The position numbers and the translations under genes were made by a program. 64,000 nucleotides of DNA from Methylotenera sp. (GTDB taxonomy: Bacteria > Pseudomonadota > Gammaproteobacteria > Burkholderiales > Methylophilaceae): the NCBI GenBank assembly GCA_017880905.1, contig JADGRO010000023.1, forward strand, positions 1 to 64,000, written 5' to 3'. Positions 8,672 through 19,321 of the stretch are shown piece by piece. The notes beneath the pieces are model-generated. The model saw nothing but the letters and a program-made list of their open reading frames with translations, was not told where the DNA came from and did no database searches. Numbering within the stretch: position 1 is the first letter of the stretch; each line of letters starts with the position of its first letter.

Positions 8672-8998
8672 TTAAACTTTTCCGCCACCAAACACATGCG
8701 CATGTATATGAAATACCTCTTGCCCGCCTTCACGACCAGTATTAATGAGAGTTTTAAAGCCTGAAAGGCTTTGCTCAGCCGCCAATTTAGGCGCCAACAA
8801 TAACACTTTCCCCAGCAAAGTTTGATGTGTCACATCACAATCTTTTAAGGTTTCTACATGCAATTTTGGCACAATCAAAAAGTGTACTTTCGCCATCGGT
8901 TTGATGTCGTTAATTACAATTACATCATCATCTTCGTAGATTCTTTTAGCGGGAATTACACCATTAACAATTTTGCAAAAAATGCAATCTGTACTCAT
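8672..8998 (-). CDS. hinT: HIT-family purine nucleotide hydrolase (HinT type)
   Basis: HinT hydrolyses nucleoside phosphoramidates and adenylylated amines. The 108 residues include the N-terminal CIFCKIVNG zinc-type segment and the histidine triad H97-I-H99-A-H101 near the C-terminus. The start codon overlaps the end of hisE (ATGA), so it is translated with the his genes. The link hisIE-hinT-tatABC is a common betaproteobacterial order. Confidence 0.93.
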   Translation of the reverse strand: MSTDCIFCKIVNGVIPAKRIYEDDDVIVINDIKPMAKVHFLIVPKLHVETLKDCDVTHQTLLGKVLLLAPKLAAEQSLSGFKTLINTGREGGQEVFHIHAHVFGGGKV

Positions 8999-9324
8999 TT
9001 TGAGTCTCTTTGCTCTTTCTCAGTAATACCCGATAAACCTTCACGACGTGCCAACTCGTCCAAAACATCTTGCGGCTTTAAATCAGCCTTGGCGAGCATC
9101 ACAAGCGTATGAAACCACAAATCAGCCGTTTCATAAATAATCTCTTCTCTATTGCCACCTTTGGCTGCAAGCACAGTTTCAGTAGCTTCTTCGCCCACTT
9201 TCTTGAGAATACCGTCCATACCCTTGGCGTACAATTTTGCCACGTAAGATGATGCTGGATCAGCGCTTTTGCGCTGCTCCAGCAACTCTGCTAATCGATT
9301 TAACACATCGCTCATATATTTCAA
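8995..9324 (-). CDS. hisE: Phosphoribosyl-ATP pyrophosphatase
   Basis: Second step of histidine synthesis, PR-ATP to PR-AMP. The 109-residue all-alpha MazG-like protein shows [14 protein letters not shown] and [13 protein letters not shown], which carry the acidic metal-binding residues. It is separate from hisI, whereas enterobacteria have a HisIE fusion. It overlaps hisI by 4 bases upstream and hinT by 4 bases downstream. Confidence 0.96.
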   Translation of the reverse strand: MKYMSDVLNRLAELLEQRKSADPASSYVAKLYAKGMDGILKKVGEEATETVLAAKGGNREEIIYETADLWFHTLVMLAKADLKPQDVLDELARREGLSGITEKEQRDSK

Positions 9325-9716
9325 TCGTGATAAATATCTTTTGGGTCTTTAATCACTGGCTGGTCTATTAGCCAATTTTTATTTTCTAACTTTTTAAAAA
9401 AACAATTGTGGCGACCCGTATGGCAAGCAATACCACCGATTTGCTCCACGCTTAGCAAAATTACATCTTCATCGCAATCCACGCGGATTTCATGCACTTT
9501 TTGAGTATGACCAGACTCTTCGCCTTTACACCACAATTTATTACGTGAACGCGACCAATACACTGCTTGTTTGGTTTCATTAGTCAATTGCAAGGCTTCG
9601 CGATTCATCCACGCAACCATCAATATTTTCCCCGTACCTTGCTCTTGCGCAATCGCAGGCACAAGACCGTCTGAGTTCCAGTTTATTTCGTCCAACCAAT
9701 TCATTTTCTTGGCCAA
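9321..9716 (-). CDS. hisI: Phosphoribosyl-AMP cyclohydrolase
   Basis: Third step of histidine synthesis, opening the purine ring of PR-AMP. The 131 residues contain [30 protein letters not shown], the metal-binding DCDED and the CHTGRHNCF motif with its conserved cysteines. It follows hisF by one base and overlaps hisE. Confidence 0.97.
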   Translation of the reverse strand: MAKKMNWLDEINWNSDGLVPAIAQEQGTGKILMVAWMNREALQLTNETKQAVYWSRSRNKLWCKGEESGHTQKVHEIRVDCDEDVILLSVEQIGGIACHTGRHNCFFKKLENKNWLIDQPVIKDPKDIYHD

Positions 9717-9717
9717 C

Positions 9718-10485
9718 TCACAAACGCACCTCTATACCCTGCTGCTGCATATATTCTTTAGCTTGTTCCACCGTATATTCGCCATAGTGAAAAATACTTG
9801 CCGCCAGCACTGCATCTGCGCCGCCGAGGATAATACCATCCACCAAATGCTGCAAATTACCCACACCGCCAGAGGCGATTAATGGTACATCTACGGCATT
9901 AGATATGGCACGATTCAACTGATTATTAAAACCAATTTTTGTTCCATCACGATCCATGCTCGTTACCAGCAACTCACCCGCGCCAAGACTTACCATATAT
10001 TCCGCCCATTTTACGGCGTCCAAACCCGTTGGGTTACGGCCACCGTGGGTAAATACTTCCCACTCGAATGGTTGATTGTCTACCTTTTTGGCATCTATGG
10101 CTACTACGATGCACTGCGAACCAAAGCGCGCCGTGGCATCTTGCACCATCTTTGGATTAAGCACTGCAGTAGTATTGATGCTTACTTTATCTGCACCTGC
10201 ATTAAGCAAGCGGCGCACATCTTCTACCTCGCGCACACCACCACCCACTGTGAGTGGGATAAACACTTGACAGGCAACAGCTTCGATAATATGAAAAATC
10301 AAATCACGGTTATCCGAGCTAGCGGTAATATCTAAAAAGGTAAGTTCGTCCGCACCTTGGTCGTCATAGCGCTTAGCAATTTCAACAGGATCTCCCGCAT
10401 CGCGTAACTCTAAGAAATTTACGCCTTTCACAACGCGGCCATCGGTAACATCAAGGCAAGGTATGATTCTTTTGGCTAGCCCCAT
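9718..10485 (-). CDS. hisF: Imidazole glycerol phosphate synthase, cyclase subunit HisF
   Basis: A TIM-barrel enzyme that uses ammonia from HisH to make imidazole glycerol phosphate and AICAR. The 255 residues begin [22 protein letters not shown] with the first catalytic Asp (D11); the second lies in VVAIDAKK (about D130). It shares one base with hisA (TGATG), a sign of coupled translation. Confidence 0.97.
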   Translation of the reverse strand: MGLAKRIIPCLDVTDGRVVKGVNFLELRDAGDPVEIAKRYDDQGADELTFLDITASSDNRDLIFHIIEAVACQVFIPLTVGGGVREVEDVRRLLNAGADKVSINTTAVLNPKMVQDATARFGSQCIVVAIDAKKVDNQPFEWEVFTHGGRNPTGLDAVKWAEYMVSLGAGELLVTSMDRDGTKIGFNNQLNRAISNAVDVPLIASGGVGNLQHLVDGIILGGADAVLAASIFHYGEYTVEQAKEYMQQQGIEVRL

Positions 10486-11222
10486 CAGCTCAGCTCGTCA
10501 GCTAGTTTTTGCGCAGCCGCAAAGTCTATTGTGCCTTCATAAATCGCACGGCCAGTGATCGCGCCAATAATACCTTCATGCGCAACTGCACACAGTCTTT
10601 TAACATCTTCCAGATTAGTTAAACCGCCACTGGCAATGACAGGGATTGTTAGCGCTTGTGCCAATGCCACAGTCGCCTCTATATTCACCCCTGAGAGCAT
10701 ACCATCGCGACCAATATCGGTATAAACAATTGAATTAACACCATAATCTTCAAATTTTTTGGCTAAATCTATCACATCATGACCAGTGAGTTTAGACCAA
10801 CCATCAATGGCCACTTTGCCGTCTTTAGCATCTAATCCGACCATGATTTGACCTGGGAAAGCATAGCACGCCTCATGCAGAAAACCTGGCGTTTTCACTG
10901 CGGCTGTCCCAATAATTATATAACTAATGCCATCGTCTAAATAGCGCTCAATGGTATCTAAATCACGAATGCCGCCGCCTAATTGGATAGGAATGTCGCC
11001 ACCGACTGCACTGACGATAGACTTAATCGCACTTTCGTTTACAGGCTTGCCTGCAAACGCACCGTTCAAATCCACCAAGTGTAGCCGCTTGCCCCCAAGA
11101 TCAAACCAATGCCGCGCCATGGCGCCTGGATCTTCTGAAAACACGGTGGATTCTTCCATGATGCCTTGTTTTAAACGGACGCAGTGGCCATCTTTGAGAT
11201 CAATTGCAGGGATGATAAGCAT
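10485..11222 (-). CDS. hisA: ProFAR isomerase HisA
   Basis: Fourth step of histidine synthesis, an Amadori rearrangement of ProFAR to PRFAR. It is a 245-residue TIM barrel with [17 protein letters not shown] (D8), QLGGGIRDL and [12 protein letters not shown]. Its paralogue hisF follows directly. The gap of 45 bases to hisH is the largest within hisBHAFIE. Confidence 0.97.
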   Translation of the reverse strand: MLIIPAIDLKDGHCVRLKQGIMEESTVFSEDPGAMARHWFDLGGKRLHLVDLNGAFAGKPVNESAIKSIVSAVGGDIPIQLGGGIRDLDTIERYLDDGISYIIIGTAAVKTPGFLHEACYAFPGQIMVGLDAKDGKVAIDGWSKLTGHDVIDLAKKFEDYGVNSIVYTDIGRDGMLSGVNIEATVALAQALTIPVIASGGLTNLEDVKRLCAVAHEGIIGAITGRAIYEGTIDFAAAQKLADELS

Positions 11223-11267
11223 GATTTTGGTTATTGGTTTAAATAAAACATAGGACGATAGCGTTAT

Positions 11268-11912
11268 TTAAGGTTTCCAGTTTACAAAGTTGCTGAGTAA
11301 TTGCAAGCCAGCTTGTGCACTTTTTTCTACATGAAATTGTGTTGCAAAAATATTATCGTGCGCAATCGCACTAGTAAAGCGGCTTGGATATTCGGTTACC
11401 CCCGCCGTAACAGTGTTATCTTGCGGCGCTACGTAATAGCTATGCACATGATAAAACCGAGTCGCATCTGCAACGCCCACCCACAAGGGGTGCAGTTGCA
11501 GCTGATACACTTGATTCCAGCCTATATGTGGCACTTTTAGTTTGTTGCCTTTTTCATCAAACATTTGGTCACTAGCAAAGTGCTTAACATCACCTTTTAA
11601 CAAGCCCAAACCAGCAGTATCGCCTTCTTCAGAGTGATCAAACAATAGTTGCATGCCAATACAGATTCCAAAAAAAGGCTTATTTTTAGCAGAATCAATA
11701 ATGACTTCGTGCAAATTACGGGCATCCAGCTCGCGCATGCAATCTGGCATAGCTCCTTGACCAGGAAATACCACCCTCTCCGCGCTTTGAATCAGGTCTG
11801 GATCACTGGTAACAACCACCGATTTGCCCGAAGCCACGTGTTCAACCGCCTTAGACACCGAGCGCAAATTGCCCATGCCGTAATCAACAACCGCAATATC
11901 TACTTTTTGCAT
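11268..11912 (-). CDS. hisH: Imidazole glycerol phosphate synthase, glutaminase subunit HisH
   Basis: A class I glutamine amidotransferase that supplies ammonia to HisF. The 214 residues carry the triad C84 (GICIGMQ), H194 and E196 (TQFHVEKS), with the oxyanion region PGQGAMPDC. It lies 19 bases after hisB. Confidence 0.97.
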   Translation of the reverse strand: MQKVDIAVVDYGMGNLRSVSKAVEHVASGKSVVVTSDPDLIQSAERVVFPGQGAMPDCMRELDARNLHEVIIDSAKNKPFFGICIGMQLLFDHSEEGDTAGLGLLKGDVKHFASDQMFDEKGNKLKVPHIGWNQVYQLQLHPLWVGVADATRFYHVHSYYVAPQDNTVTAGVTEYPSRFTSAIAHDNIFATQFHVEKSAQAGLQLLSNFVNWKP

Positions 11913-11931
11913 TGTGAGCCGAACTTAATGT

Positions 11932-12519
11932 TTATAAACTGCCTTTAGTGGACGGCGTAATGCCTGACATGCGTTCGTCATAGGTAATTGCCATGCGCAA
12001 TGCGCGGCCAAAGGCTTTGAATATGGTTTCAGACTGGTGATGTGAGTTATTGCCTTTGAGATTATCAATATGCAGCGTCACATTGGCGTGATTCACAAAG
12101 CCTTGGAAAAATTCGTGTATCAAATCAACATCAAATTCGCCAATTGCGGCCCGCGTAAATTCGCAATTAAACTCTAAACCTGGTCGGCCAGATAAATCGA
12201 GCACCACGCGGCTTAGCGCCTCATCTAGCGGCACATAGGCGTGACCATAGCGATTAATGCCTTTTTTATCTCCAATTGCCTTTGCAAACGCTTGGCCAAG
12301 CGTAATGCCTATATCTTCTACCGTGTGGTGTGCATCAATATGCAGATCGCCCTTAGCCTGCACGCTAATATCCATCATACCATGACGCGCTACCTGATCC
12401 AACATGTGATCTAAAAAACCTAAACCGGTGCTAAATTGAGATTGACCCGAGCCATCAATATTAATGGCAACAGTAATTTGAGTTTCAAGTGTGTTACGGG
12501 TGACTTCTGCTTTGCGCAT
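11932..12519 (-). CDS. hisB: Imidazoleglycerol-phosphate dehydratase
   Basis: Dehydrates imidazole glycerol phosphate using bound manganese. The 195-residue protein is monofunctional, with the HHTVEDIG and [15 protein letters not shown] metal motifs and no histidinol-phosphatase domain; that activity must come from another gene. It is the first gene after the hps terminator, so it may need its own promoter. The 98-base spacer 12520-12617 holds only a weak GTGC-TTTC-GCAC hairpin (12576-12587). Confidence 0.97.
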   Translation of the reverse strand: MRKAEVTRNTLETQITVAINIDGSGQSQFSTGLGFLDHMLDQVARHGMMDISVQAKGDLHIDAHHTVEDIGITLGQAFAKAIGDKKGINRYGHAYVPLDEALSRVVLDLSGRPGLEFNCEFTRAAIGEFDVDLIHEFFQGFVNHANVTLHIDNLKGNNSHHQSETIFKAFGRALRMAITYDERMSGITPSTKGSL

Positions 12520-12617
12520 GAGCGTTTTAACTAATTGATAATTAATAATTTAACAGCATTTTAACCTAAAGTGGTGTGCTTTCGCACTAAATTGTTTATC
12601 GAAAAACAAAAGCGCAA

Positions 12618-12649
12618 TAAAAAAGCCGACCTAATGGCCGGCTTTTTTA
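12618..12649 (-). terminator. Rho-independent terminator after hps
   Basis: GCCGaCC and GGcCGGC form a stem around TAAT, with A-runs before and a T-run after, directly downstream of the hps stop codon on the minus strand. It separates hps from hisB and should also stop read-through from hisGDC. Confidence 0.85.
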
Positions 12650-12662
12650 ATTCAAAACAAAA

Positions 12663-13526
12663 TTATTTTGCTTCTTCAGCTGGCGCTGCTTCTGCAGGAG
12701 CTGTTTCTGTGGGTGCCGCTTCAGCTGGAGCTGCTGCATCTGCTGCTGGAGCCGCTTGTTCTACCGCAGCCGGCGCTGCTGCTGGCGTTTCTTCAGCAGG
12801 TTTACCACCTTTAAGCAAATACAAACCAAGCAATACTGCCCCTGCAATCAATGCCCATGGTAATAATTTACCCATGCCACCCGCACTTGCGTTGCCTGCA
12901 TGAGCCAAGCCTGTAATTTCAGCCGCTGAAGCTGCTGGATCTGCTGCGCCGTAAATTGCGGCGCCTGCAACCACAATATCAGCACCTGCATCCACCACTT
13001 GGCGTACTGTTGCTGCTTTTACGCCACCTGCTACGGAAACTTTAGCCCCCGTGTTTAAACCGGTTATCATAGCCAAATCAGCAAAAGGAGTTTGGCCAGC
13101 AGCTTGTTGGTCTAAGCCTGTATGCACGCCAATGATGTGTGCACCTAATTTAGCCACCTCTAATGCGCGCGCTTTTTTATCGCCAACGTTGATCAAATCC
13201 ACTTGTGCTTGTTTGCCGTATTTGTTAGCCACATCCACTACACCTTTGATAGTGCCAATATCAGCGCAACCTAGCACTGTGCAAATATCTGCACCGGCTT
13301 TGTAGAATGGCTCGGCTTCGTAGAAACCAGCGTCCATTGTTTTCAAATCAACTAAGATTTTATTGTTTGGAAATTTTGAGCGAAGCGTTTTAAGTAACTC
13401 AATACCATTATGCTTAATGCATGGAGTACCGATTTCTAAGATATCTACGTGTGGCGCAACTTTGGTCGCTAATGCAACAGTCGCGTCAAAATCTAGTGAA
13501 TCTAATGCCATTTGGGTTTGTGCCAT
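12663..13526 (-). CDS. hps: 3-hexulose-6-phosphate synthase with a C-terminal membrane anchor and Ala/Pro/Glu-rich tail
   Basis: Condenses formaldehyde with ribulose 5-phosphate, the first step of the RuMP cycle. Residues 1-210 are a complete HPS (orotidine-decarboxylase-like barrel) with DILEIGTPCIKHNG, VDLKTMDAGFYEAEPFYKAGAD, GVHTGLDQQAAGQTPF and VSVAGGVK. A glycine-rich linker, a hydrophobic segment (about 221-238, KLLPWALIAGAVLLGLYLL) and a 47-residue tail of almost only Ala, Pro, Glu and Thr follow. HPS is normally about 210 residues and soluble. The start is the ATG after an ideal GGAGGAA, 11 codons inside the longest frame. It sits alone between hisC and hisB with its own promoter and terminator. 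The catalytic call is secure; membrane attachment is inferred. Confidence 0.93.
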   Translation of the reverse strand: MAQTQMALDSLDFDATVALATKVAPHVDILEIGTPCIKHNGIELLKTLRSKFPNNKILVDLKTMDAGFYEAEPFYKAGADICTVLGCADIGTIKGVVDVANKYGKQAQVDLINVGDKKARALEVAKLGAHIIGVHTGLDQQAAGQTPFADLAMITGLNTGAKVSVAGGVKAATVRQVVDAGADIVVAGAAIYGAADPAASAAEITGLAHAGNASAGGMGKLLPWALIAGAVLLGLYLLKGGKPAEETPAAAPAAVEQAAPAADAAAPAEAAPTETAPAEAAPAEEAK

Positions 13527-13534
13527 GATGCTTA

Positions 13535-13541
13535 TTCCTCC
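13535..13541 (-). promoter_or_regulatory. Strong ribosome binding site of hps
   Basis: GGAGGAA on the minus strand ends 8 bases before the ATG at 13526. It is the strongest Shine-Dalgarno sequence noticed in the window and fixes the start; the more upstream ATG at 13559 is rejected. A strong site suits an enzyme expected to be abundant in a RuMP methylotroph. Confidence 0.85.
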
Positions 13542-13600
13542 GAGCTCGTTTATATTCAATTAAAAATTTAATATTTTGCTGTTAATTCAAATTAATTTTA

Positions 13601-13623
13601 CAAAATATTAATAGGATATTTTG
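13601..13623. repeat. Perfect 8-bp inverted repeat in the hps leader
   Basis: CAAAATAT (13601-13608) and ATATTTTG (13616-13623) are exact reverse complements around a 7-base spacer. A second small palindrome, TGTGC-GTTT-GCACA (13622-13635), adjoins it at the expected transcription start. They could be an operator or an mRNA-stabilising hairpin; nothing in the sequence decides. Confidence 0.55.
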
Positions 13624-13634
13624 TGCGTTTGCAC

Positions 13635-13664
13635 ATAATAACCGCAATTTGGTATTTCTTTCAA
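13635..13664 (-). promoter_or_regulatory. Sigma-70 promoter of hps
   Basis: Minus strand TTGAAA (13659-13664; 5 of 6 consensus bases) and TATTAT (13635-13640; 5 of 6) lie 18 bp apart in the hisC-hps spacer. Transcription would begin near 13628 and give a leader of about 100 bases, rich in A/T and containing inverted repeats. Confidence 0.6.
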
Positions 13665-13675
13665 CAATTTAGTGA

Positions 13676-14737
13676 TTATTTAAGAATTGCACTCAATGCA
13701 TTAATGAGCTGCTTTGATTGTCCATCAGTGCCGATGGTGATGCGCAAGTAATTAGAAATACGTGATGGTTTTTGAAAATGTCGCACCACAATACTTTTAT
13801 CACGGAGTTTTGCGGCCAAATTTTCACCAGCCAGTGTTTTGTGCCTTGCAAATATAAAATTGGCACCCGAAGGCAAAACTTCAAAATGAAGTGCCTGCAA
13901 CCCTTTAACTAATACGCCTCTCGAAGCGATGACTTTTTTTCTGGTTTCTTCAAAATATGCTTTATCTTGCATTGCTGCAATCGCACCAGCTTCGGCAAAA
14001 CGGTCTATCGGATAAGAATTAAAGCTATCCTTTACGCGAATTAGTGCTTCAATCAAATCTTTATGCCCAAGTGCATAACCCACACGCAAGCCCGCCAGTG
14101 AACGCGCTTTTGAAAGTGTTTGCGTCACCAGCAAGTTCGGGTATGTACTAATAAGATTAACCGCAGATTCTGTACCAAAATCCACGTACGCTTCGTCAAT
14201 TACTAGCACGGATTCCGTGTTGATTTTCAACAGACTTTCAATTTCCGTCAAAGCCAAAGGCACGCCTGTCGGCGCATTCGGGTTAGCGAAAATAATGCCC
14301 CCATTTGGTTTGTCGTAATCTTTCACATCAATTTCGAAATTTCCATTGAGCGGAATTTCCTCATACTCAATGTCATATAAACAGCAATAAACTGGATAAA
14401 AACTGTAAGTAATATCAGGGAAAAATAACGGTCGACTGTGTTTAAGCAACGCTTGAAATACATGCGCCAGCACTTCGTCTGAACCATTTCCGACAAACAC
14501 TTGGTTGGTCTGTAAACCATAATAATCTGCAATTGCAGCCTTAAGTTTATCTGAATTAGGGTCTGGGTAAAGCCGTAAACTATCTGCCGCCTCAGCCTGC
14601 AAGGCACGTATTACTTGGTGGCTAGGGCCATAAGGATTTTCATTGGTATTGAGTTTAACTAAATTATCCAGCTTGGGCTGCTCGCCAGGTACATAGGGAA
14701 TCAACTTATGTACTACGTCGCTCCAAAACTTACTCAT
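13676..14737 (-). CDS. hisC: Histidinol-phosphate aminotransferase
   Basis: PLP enzyme converting imidazole acetol phosphate to histidinol phosphate. The 353 residues show [26 protein letters not shown], the IDEAYVDF strand and the PLP lysine K210 in [16 protein letters not shown]. It follows hisD by 10 bases. Downstream comes the hps cassette instead of hisB. Confidence 0.96.
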   Translation of the reverse strand: MSKFWSDVVHKLIPYVPGEQPKLDNLVKLNTNENPYGPSHQVIRALQAEAADSLRLYPDPNSDKLKAAIADYYGLQTNQVFVGNGSDEVLAHVFQALLKHSRPLFFPDITYSFYPVYCCLYDIEYEEIPLNGNFEIDVKDYDKPNGGIIFANPNAPTGVPLALTEIESLLKINTESVLVIDEAYVDFGTESAVNLISTYPNLLVTQTLSKARSLAGLRVGYALGHKDLIEALIRVKDSFNSYPIDRFAEAGAIAAMQDKAYFEETRKKVIASRGVLVKGLQALHFEVLPSGANFIFARHKTLAGENLAAKLRDKSIVVRHFQKPSRISNYLRITIGTDGQSKQLINALSAILK

Positions 14738-14747
14738 AAAACTCTAC

Positions 14748-16046
14748 TCATTTTTTTAGTCGGTATTCTGCTGAGCGTGCATGCGCCTGCAAACCCTCGC
14801 CTTGCGCGAGTGTTGATGCGACGCGGCCCAACACCTGCGCACCTTCTTGCGACACCATAATCAAACTGGAACGTTTTTGAAAATCGTACACACCGAGAGG
14901 CGAGCTAAAACGTGCCGTGCGCGAAGTCGGCAAAACATGGTTTGGTCCTGCGCAATAATCGCCAAGCGCCTCGCAGGTATCTCGCCCCATAAAAATGGCA
15001 CCGGCATGCTTGATTTTTTTGGCCATTTCCAGCGGATTTTCAACTGACAATTCCAAGTGTTCTGGCGCAATATAGTTGCTGATTTCAACCGCTTCGTCTA
15101 AATTTTTCACCAAAATCAGCGCGCCACGATTAGTAATCGACGTATTCACAATATCTTTACGCGGTAAAGTTTCTAATAACTTTTGCATGCTAGCAACTAC
15201 TTTATCTAAAAAGTCCGCATCGGGCGTAAGCAAAATAGCCTGCGCCAATTCGTCGTGCTCGGCCTGGCTGAATAAATCCATGGCAATCCAATCGGCATTG
15301 GTTTTACCATCGCAAATCACCAAAACTTCCGATGGCCCAGCCACCATATCAATGCCCACCACGCCGAATACACGGCGCTTAGCGGCCGCCACATAAGCGT
15401 TGCCTGGTCCTACAATTTTATCGACATGCGGAATGGTTTGCGTACCATACGCCAGCGCACCTACTGCTTGCGCGCCACCAATGCAAAATATGCGATCAAC
15501 CCCTGCTATAGCTGCAGCAGCGAGTACCAAGGCGTTTTTCTCACCATTGGGCGTTGGTACCACCATAATGAGTTCTTGCACACCAGCCACTTTAGCTGGG
15601 ATTGCATTCATGAGCACGCTAGAAGGATACGCCGCTTTGCCGCCCGGTACATATAGCCCTACACGGTCTAGTGCCGTAATTTGCTGGCCAAGTAAGGTGC
15701 CGTCTGGCTCGTTGTATGTCCAAGATTGCATCAATTGCTTTTCGTGGTAACTTTTTACGCGATTCGCTGCTACCTGCAAAGCCGTGCGCTGATTGCCCGG
15801 TAGGCTACTTAATGCTGCTGTTAGTTCAGCTTTGCCGATTTCAAGCTCAGCTAAACTCTTAACATTGGTTTTATCAAAACGGTTGGTGTACTCCAGCACC
15901 GCCATATCGCCACGCGCTTTCACGTCTTTTAAAATATTGGCGACCACTGCGTCAACGCTGTCATCTTGCGCAGTTTCAAAAGCCAACAAGGCTTTTAAAT
16001 CAGCTTCAAATGTATTTTCATTGGTAGATAAACGCCTAATGTTCAT
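14748..16046 (-). CDS. hisD: Histidinol dehydrogenase
   Basis: Zinc enzyme that oxidises histidinol to histidine with two NAD+. The 432 residues are full length and include [49 protein letters not shown] and the catalytic-region IAPEHLEL. Its start overlaps the end of hisG by 4 bases. Confidence 0.97.
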   Translation of the reverse strand: MNIRRLSTNENTFEADLKALLAFETAQDDSVDAVVANILKDVKARGDMAVLEYTNRFDKTNVKSLAELEIGKAELTAALSSLPGNQRTALQVAANRVKSYHEKQLMQSWTYNEPDGTLLGQQITALDRVGLYVPGGKAAYPSSVLMNAIPAKVAGVQELIMVVPTPNGEKNALVLAAAAIAGVDRIFCIGGAQAVGALAYGTQTIPHVDKIVGPGNAYVAAAKRRVFGVVGIDMVAGPSEVLVICDGKTNADWIAMDLFSQAEHDELAQAILLTPDADFLDKVVASMQKLLETLPRKDIVNTSITNRGALILVKNLDEAVEISNYIAPEHLELSVENPLEMAKKIKHAGAIFMGRDTCEALGDYCAGPNHVLPTSRTARFSSPLGVYDFQKRSSLIMVSQEGAQVLGRVASTLAQGEGLQAHARSAEYRLKK

Positions 16047-16681
16047 TTTTTTATGGCTGAGCTAAATGCATCTAAAATCGGCTGCAATTGGCTTCTATTA
16101 AGCTTGAGCGAGGCTTGATTCACAATCAATCGCGAGCTGATATCGCCTACCTCCTCCACCGCTTTAAGATTGTTGGCGCGCAGGGTGTTGCCTGTGCTCA
16201 CCAAATCCACAATCGCATCGGAAAGCCCAACCAGCGGGCCAAGCTCCATTGAACCATAAAGCTTAATCAAATCGACATGCATGCCTTTGGCGGCAAAGTG
16301 TTCGCGCGCCGCTTTGACATATTTAGTCACGACCTTGAGCCGCGCGCCTTGGCGAATTGAGGCTTCGTAATCAAAATCGTTACGCACCGCCACCATCATT
16401 TTGCACTTAGCTATATTTAAGTCTAGCGGCTGATACAAACCCTCACCGCCGTGTTCATCCAACACGTCTTTGCCTGCAATGCCCAAGTCTGCCGCGCCAT
16501 ATTGCACATAAGTCGGCACGTCGGTCGCGCGTACAATAATTAAGCGCACATTGTCACGATTGGTTGGTAGGATAAGTTTGCGCGAAGATTCAGGGTCTTC
16601 TAACGCGCGAATACCCGCCGCCGCTAAAAGTGGCGTGGTTTCTTCGAATATTCTGCCTTTACTTAATGCTATCGTTATCAT
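16043..16681 (-). CDS. hisG: ATP phosphoribosyltransferase, short form
   Basis: First and rate-controlling step of histidine synthesis. At 212 residues it lacks the C-terminal regulatory domain, so it belongs to the short HisG type that needs the HisZ subunit; hisZ is not in this window. The phosphoribosyl-binding [18 protein letters not shown] is intact. It follows murA by 3 bases, the usual betaproteobacterial order. Confidence 0.96.
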   Translation of the reverse strand: MITIALSKGRIFEETTPLLAAAGIRALEDPESSRKLILPTNRDNVRLIIVRATDVPTYVQYGAADLGIAGKDVLDEHGGEGLYQPLDLNIAKCKMMVAVRNDFDYEASIRQGARLKVVTKYVKAAREHFAAKGMHVDLIKLYGSMELGPLVGLSDAIVDLVSTGNTLRANNLKAVEEVGDISSRLIVNQASLKLNRSQLQPILDAFSSAIKK

Positions 16682-16684
16682 TTT

Positions 16685-17953
<1,269 letters not shown>

Positions 17954-18262
17954 CTATGCTCCAGCTAGCAAGGTCTGCAACTCACCACTCTCAAACATGG
18001 CACGCATAATATCTGCGCCACCTACAAATTCACCTTTCACATAAAGTTGCGGAATGGTCGGCCAACTGGCATATTGTTTAATACCCTCGCGTATTTCTTG
18101 GTCTGCAAGCACATCTACCGTCACATATTTGGCATTGCAAGCATCTAAAATTTGTGTGGCTAAATTGGAAAAGCCGCATTGTGGAAACTTTGGGTTGCCT
18201 TTCATGTAAAGCACCACTGGGTTACTGGTCACTGTTTCTTTAATTTGCGCTTGTGCGTCCAT
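17954..18262 (-). CDS. grxD: Monothiol glutaredoxin (Grx4/GrxD type)
   Basis: A CGFS-type glutaredoxin that carries and delivers [2Fe-2S] clusters. The 102 residues include KFPQCGFS (C29), the TVP-type [20 protein letters not shown] motif and glutathione-binding residues. It lies 17 bases from the BolA-family gene in the same operon. Grx-BolA heterocomplexes are established elsewhere, so this pair probably works together. Confidence 0.95.
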   Translation of the reverse strand: MDAQAQIKETVTSNPVVLYMKGNPKFPQCGFSNLATQILDACNAKYVTVDVLADQEIREGIKQYASWPTIPQLYVKGEFVGGADIMRAMFESGELQTLLAGA

Positions 18263-18279
18263 TTACTTCTCCAATACAT

Positions 18280-18528
18280 TTACTTTGCATTCAATTCTTG
18301 CCATTTTTCGGGTGTATAAGTTTTCATCGAGAGAGCATGTATCTCAGCGCGCATGCGATCACCCAAGGCACCATACACCAGCTGATGCTGCTGAACCATA
18401 GATTTACCCTCAAATGCTGGACTTACAATCATGGCTTCAAAATGTGTACCGTCATCGCCACGCACTTCAATAAAATCGCAGCTTAAATGCTGTGTGATAT
18501 AGCTTTCTAACTGCTTAGCACTTAGCAC
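18280..18528 (-). CDS. ibaG: BolA-family protein (IbaG/YrbA type)
   Basis: An 82-residue BolA-fold protein with [35 protein letters not shown]. The conserved C-terminal histidine of the motif is present ([16 protein letters not shown]). E. coli has ibaG between mlaB and murA; here an ABC exporter and grxD are also in that interval. It is likely a cluster-transfer partner of the adjacent glutaredoxin. Confidence 0.92.
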   Translation of the reverse strand: MLSAKQLESYITQHLSCDFIEVRGDDGTHFEAMIVSPAFEGKSMVQQHQLVYGALGDRMRAEIHALSMKTYTPEKWQELNAK

Positions 18529-18532
18529 TAAA

Positions 18533-19321
18533 TCAACCTCTTAATCGATAACCGGATTTTAACATTTTTAAGGCTAGCCATGCTAACACCAATAAAAATG
18601 CGGCAACTACGCCAATACTAATCCACGGTGAAATATCGCCTTTGCCAAAAAAACCATATCTAAAACCATCTATCATATAAAAAAATGGGTTGAATTTTGA
18701 TACCGTCTGCCAAAATGGTGGCAACGAATGGATAGAATAAAACACGCCTGATAAAAACGTGAGCGGCATAATCACGAAGTTTTGGAATGCTGCCATTTGG
18801 TCAAATTTATCTGCCCAAATGCCAGCAATAATGCCAAATGTGCCAAGTAGCGCACTCCCCAAAAGCGCGAATGCGAAAATCCACAATGGGTGCACAATAG
18901 GTAAATCGACAAACCAAATCGCTACTAAATAAATACTCAAGCCCACCATTATGCCGCGTACGATTGAGGCCGCTAAAAATGCGATAAAAAACTGCAAATA
19001 GGTGAGCGGCGTAAGCAAAATAAAAATAATATTACCCATGACTTTTGACTGAATGAGACTGGAAGAGCTGTTTGCAAAAGCATTTTGTAGTAGCGACATC
19101 ATGATGAGACCAGGAATCAAAAATGCTGTATAAGGCACGTTTTTATACACCTGCACATGGCCTTGCAACACATGTGAGAATATCAACAAATAGAGCAATG
19201 CGGTGAGTACGGGAGAAGCCACCGTTTGGAATGCTACACGCCAAAAACGTAAAACTTCTTTTTTGAAAAGTGTGTAGGTGCCCCGCCACTGCTGAGATAC
19301 AAGATTATCAATTAAAATCAT
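18533..19321 (-). CDS. ABC-2 type exporter permease (YadH type)
   Basis: A 262-residue inner-membrane permease with about six membrane helices and the family stretch [20 protein letters not shown] near the C-terminal third. It partners the ATPase encoded just upstream, overlapping by 4 bases. The substrate of YadGH-type exporters is not established. Confidence 0.9.
   Translation of the reverse strand: MILIDNLVSQQWRGTYTLFKKEVLRFWRVAFQTVASPVLTALLYLLIFSHVLQGHVQVYKNVPYTAFLIPGLIMMSLLQNAFANSSSSLIQSKVMGNIIFILLTPLTYLQFFIAFLAASIVRGIMVGLSIYLVAIWFVDLPIVHPLWIFAFALLGSALLGTFGIIAGIWADKFDQMAAFQNFVIMPLTFLSGVFYSIHSLPPFWQTVSKFNPFFYMIDGFRYGFFGKGDISPWISIGVVAAFLLVLAWLALKMLKSGYRLRG

Noticed and set aside
11932-12519. 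Bifunctional HisB with histidinol phosphatase
   Set aside because: Only 195 residues; the phosphatase domain is absent.
12663-12890. HPS tail as a phosphohexulose isomerase fusion
   Set aside because: The tail is a hydrophobic helix plus A/P/E repeats with no SIS-domain features.
12571-12903. Plus-strand 110-residue Ala/Ser/Gly-rich frame
   Set aside because: It is antisense to the Ala/Pro/Glu-coding tail of hps; low-complexity codons leave the other strand open. No RBS or family match.
13527-13559. Upstream in-frame ATG of hps, adding 11 residues
   Set aside because: The GGAGGAA ribosome binding site lies inside this extension and positions the ATG at 13526; family proteins start there.
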